Source: Burkholderia sp. OK233 (lineage in GTDB: Bacteria; Pseudomonadota; Gammaproteobacteria; Burkholderiales; Burkholderiaceae). From it: DNA of 64,000 nucleotides. The position numbers and the translations under genes are program-made. Under the pieces are notes generated by a model. The model had not been told where the DNA came from. It searched no databases and was given only the letters and a program-made list of their open reading frames with translations. Numbering within the stretch: the stretch's first letter is position 1; every line of letters begins with the position of its first letter. This document shows, piece by piece, positions 62,726-64,000 of the stretch. Location: NCBI RefSeq assembly GCF_900230185.1, contig NZ_OCSR01000001.1, forward strand, positions 1,488,001 to 1,552,000. Direction: 5' to 3'.

Positions 62726-63365
62726 AGTTCGTCAAGGCAACGGCGCTGTCGCGTCTGACTCGCCGTTGAAGAAAGTCGTGCTGGCGTCGAACAACGCGGG
62801 TAAGCTGCGCGAGTTCGCGGCGCTGCTCGGCGCGGCCGGCATCGAGCTGATTCCGCAAGGCGAGTTGAACGTGCCGGAAGCGGAAGAGCCGTATCCGACT
62901 TTCGTCGAAAACGCGCTGACCAAGGCGCGTCACGCGGCGAAGCTGACCGGCCTGCCCGCCCTTGCCGACGATTCCGGCTTGTGCGTGCGCGCACTGCGCG
63001 GCGCACCCGGCGTTTATTCGGCGCGCTACGCGCAACTCGCCGGCGGTGAAAAGAGCGATGCGGCGAACAACGCACAGCTGGTTTCAGCCTTGCAGGGTGA
63101 GACCGATCGTCGCGCGTATTACTACTGCGTGCTGGCGCTCGTGCGTCATGCGGAGGATCCCGAACCGCTGATCGCCGAAGGCCGCTGGCATGGCGAAATG
63201 CTGGATGCGCCGCGCGGCGTGCATGGCTTCGGCTATGACCCGTACTTCTTCCTGCCGTCGCTGAATGCGAGCGCCGCGGAACTCGAACCGGCGGTGAAGA
63301 ACGCCAGCAGCCATCGCGCGATTGCATTGCGCCACCTGCTCGCGCGTTTGACGGAGGAAGCGTGA
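62718..63365 (+). CDS. rdgB: XTP/dITP diphosphatase (RdgB/HAM1)
   Basis: The 215-residue housecleaning enzyme hydrolyses non-canonical purine NTPs such as dITP and XTP to monophosphates. [53 protein letters not shown] and [14 protein letters not shown] match the family. The start is GTG 62718 with GGAG 7 nt upstream, inside the end of rph, so translation is coupled. It ends one base into the hemW start. Confidence 0.95.
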   Translation: MSEVRQGNGAVASDSPLKKVVLASNNAGKLREFAALLGAAGIELIPQGELNVPEAEEPYPTFVENALTKARHAAKLTGLPALADDSGLCVRALRGAPGVYSARYAQLAGGEKSDAANNAQLVSALQGETDRRAYYYCVLALVRHAEDPEPLIAEGRWHGEMLDAPRGVHGFGYDPYFFLPSLNASAAELEPAVKNASSHRAIALRHLLARLTEEA

Positions 63366-64000
63366 TTCCGATCAAACCAGCGCCTGCCGATATCGGCAAC
63401 GGCGTCATCAAGGCCTTCACGTCGCCGGGCAGCATTCGCCTGACGTCGTTGCCGCCATTGGCGTTGTACGTGCACTTTCCATGGTGCGTGCGCAAATGCC
63501 CGTACTGCGATTTCAACTCGCATGAGTGGAAAGGCGACACGTTCCCGGAGACCGAGTATCTCGACGCGCTGCGCGCCGATCTCGAGATGGCGCTGCCGCT
63601 CGTGTGGGGGCGCCAGGTGCATACGGTGTTCATCGGCGGCGGCACACCCAGCCTGCTGTCGGCGGCCGGACTCGACCGGATGCTATCCGACGTGCGTGCG
63701 CTGCTGCCGCTCGACGCCGACGCGGAAATCACGCTCGAAGCCAACCCTGGTACTTTCGAAGCCGCCAAGTTCGCGCAGTTTCGCGCGAGCGGGGTGAATC
63801 GTCTGTCGGTAGGCATCCAGAGTTTCAATGAAGCGCATCTGAAGGCGCTCGGCCGGATTCACGACGCGACGCAGGCGCGCCACGCGGTCGAAGTGGCCGC
63901 AACCACCTTCGACAACTTCAACCTTGATCTGATGTTCGCGCTGCCGCAGCAGACGCTCGCGGAGTGTCAGGCAGATGTGGAGACGGCGTTGTCGTTCGCG
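63362..64000 (+). CDS. hemW: Radical SAM heme chaperone HemW (3' truncated by window end)
   Basis: The frame runs from GTG 63362, with GGAGGA immediately upstream, to the last base of the window, giving 213 residues without a stop. ALYVHFPWCVRKCPYCDFNSH holds the CxxxCxxC iron-sulfur motif of radical SAM enzymes, and VFIGGGTPSLLS and LSVGIQSFNEAHLKALGR follow as in HemW/HemN. HemW binds heme and delivers it to respiratory enzymes; the absence of a further N-terminal Cys distinguishes it from coproporphyrinogen dehydrogenase HemN. It completes the rph-rdgB-hemW operon. The C-terminal part is outside the window. Confidence 0.92.
   Translation, partial: MIPIKPAPADIGNGVIKAFTSPGSIRLTSLPPLALYVHFPWCVRKCPYCDFNSHEWKGDTFPETEYLDALRADLEMALPLVWGRQVHTVFIGGGTPSLLSAAGLDRMLSDVRALLPLDADAEITLEANPGTFEAAKFAQFRASGVNRLSVGIQSFNEAHLKALGRIHDATQARHAVEVAATTFDNFNLDLMFALPQQTLAECQADVETALSFA

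Overview
The window looks like a chromosomal segment of a Burkholderiaceae beta-proteobacterium, most likely Paraburkholderia or a close relative. The evidence is high GC with strong third-position G/C bias, the order yicC-gmk-rpoZ-spoT with tandem tRNA-Arg and greB, a Burkholderia-type general porin, and DUF2968, DUF2848 and DUF4136 family proteins. Naming the genus is inference from remembered gene content. I saw no IS element, integrase, prophage or CRISPR array.

Layout. 1-8 kb: the 3' end of a TPR/glycosyltransferase gene, a metabolite:H+ symporter (MFS), a GNAT acetyltransferase, a DUF2968 exported protein, a PuuD-type glutamine amidotransferase with a long disordered N-terminus, and a CPA2 cation/H+ antiporter. 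8-12.4 kb: a co-directional catabolic unit (DUF2848 protein, MFS permease, GntR/FCD regulator, amidase) behind a good promoter with a TGTGA-N4-TCACA palindrome. 12.5-13 kb: dsbB. 13.4-21.1 kb: purine catabolism (xdhA, xdhB, xdhC, an adenine/adenosine deaminase and guaD), which together would convert adenine and guanine to urate.

21.2-40.6 kb is the most notable part: an aryl polyene (xanthomonadin-like) pigment gene cluster. Sixteen minus-strand genes run almost without gaps from 40602 to 24391, most joined by start/stop overlaps. They encode a chain-length-factor-like ketosynthase, a PlsC-type acyltransferase, two ACPs, a membrane protein, an acyl-ligase/dehydratase fusion, a glycosyltransferase-2/lipid-A-type acyltransferase fusion, an MIO ammonia-lyase, a thioesterase, a LolA-like carrier, an MMPL exporter, three FabF-like ketosynthases, a second dehydratase and a FabG-like reductase. 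Two paralogous small exported proteins follow, then a convergent methyltransferase and a FAD oxidoreductase. The likely product is an aryl-capped polyene attached to a lipid and moved to the outer membrane. No regulator is encoded in the cluster.

41-64 kb is mostly housekeeping: a DUF4136 lipoprotein, pepN, a higBA-type toxin-antitoxin pair, fbp, tRNA-Thr(CGU), a LysR regulator divergent from an aldo/keto reductase, a 49-residue small protein, a periplasmic chorismate mutase, a DnaQ-GIY-YIG nuclease fusion, a cold-shock protein, a porin behind a palindrome-rich leader, greB, two identical tRNA-Arg(ACG) genes, a DUF2591 protein, spoT-rpoZ-gmk-yicC, and divergent rph-rdgB-hemW (cut by the window end).
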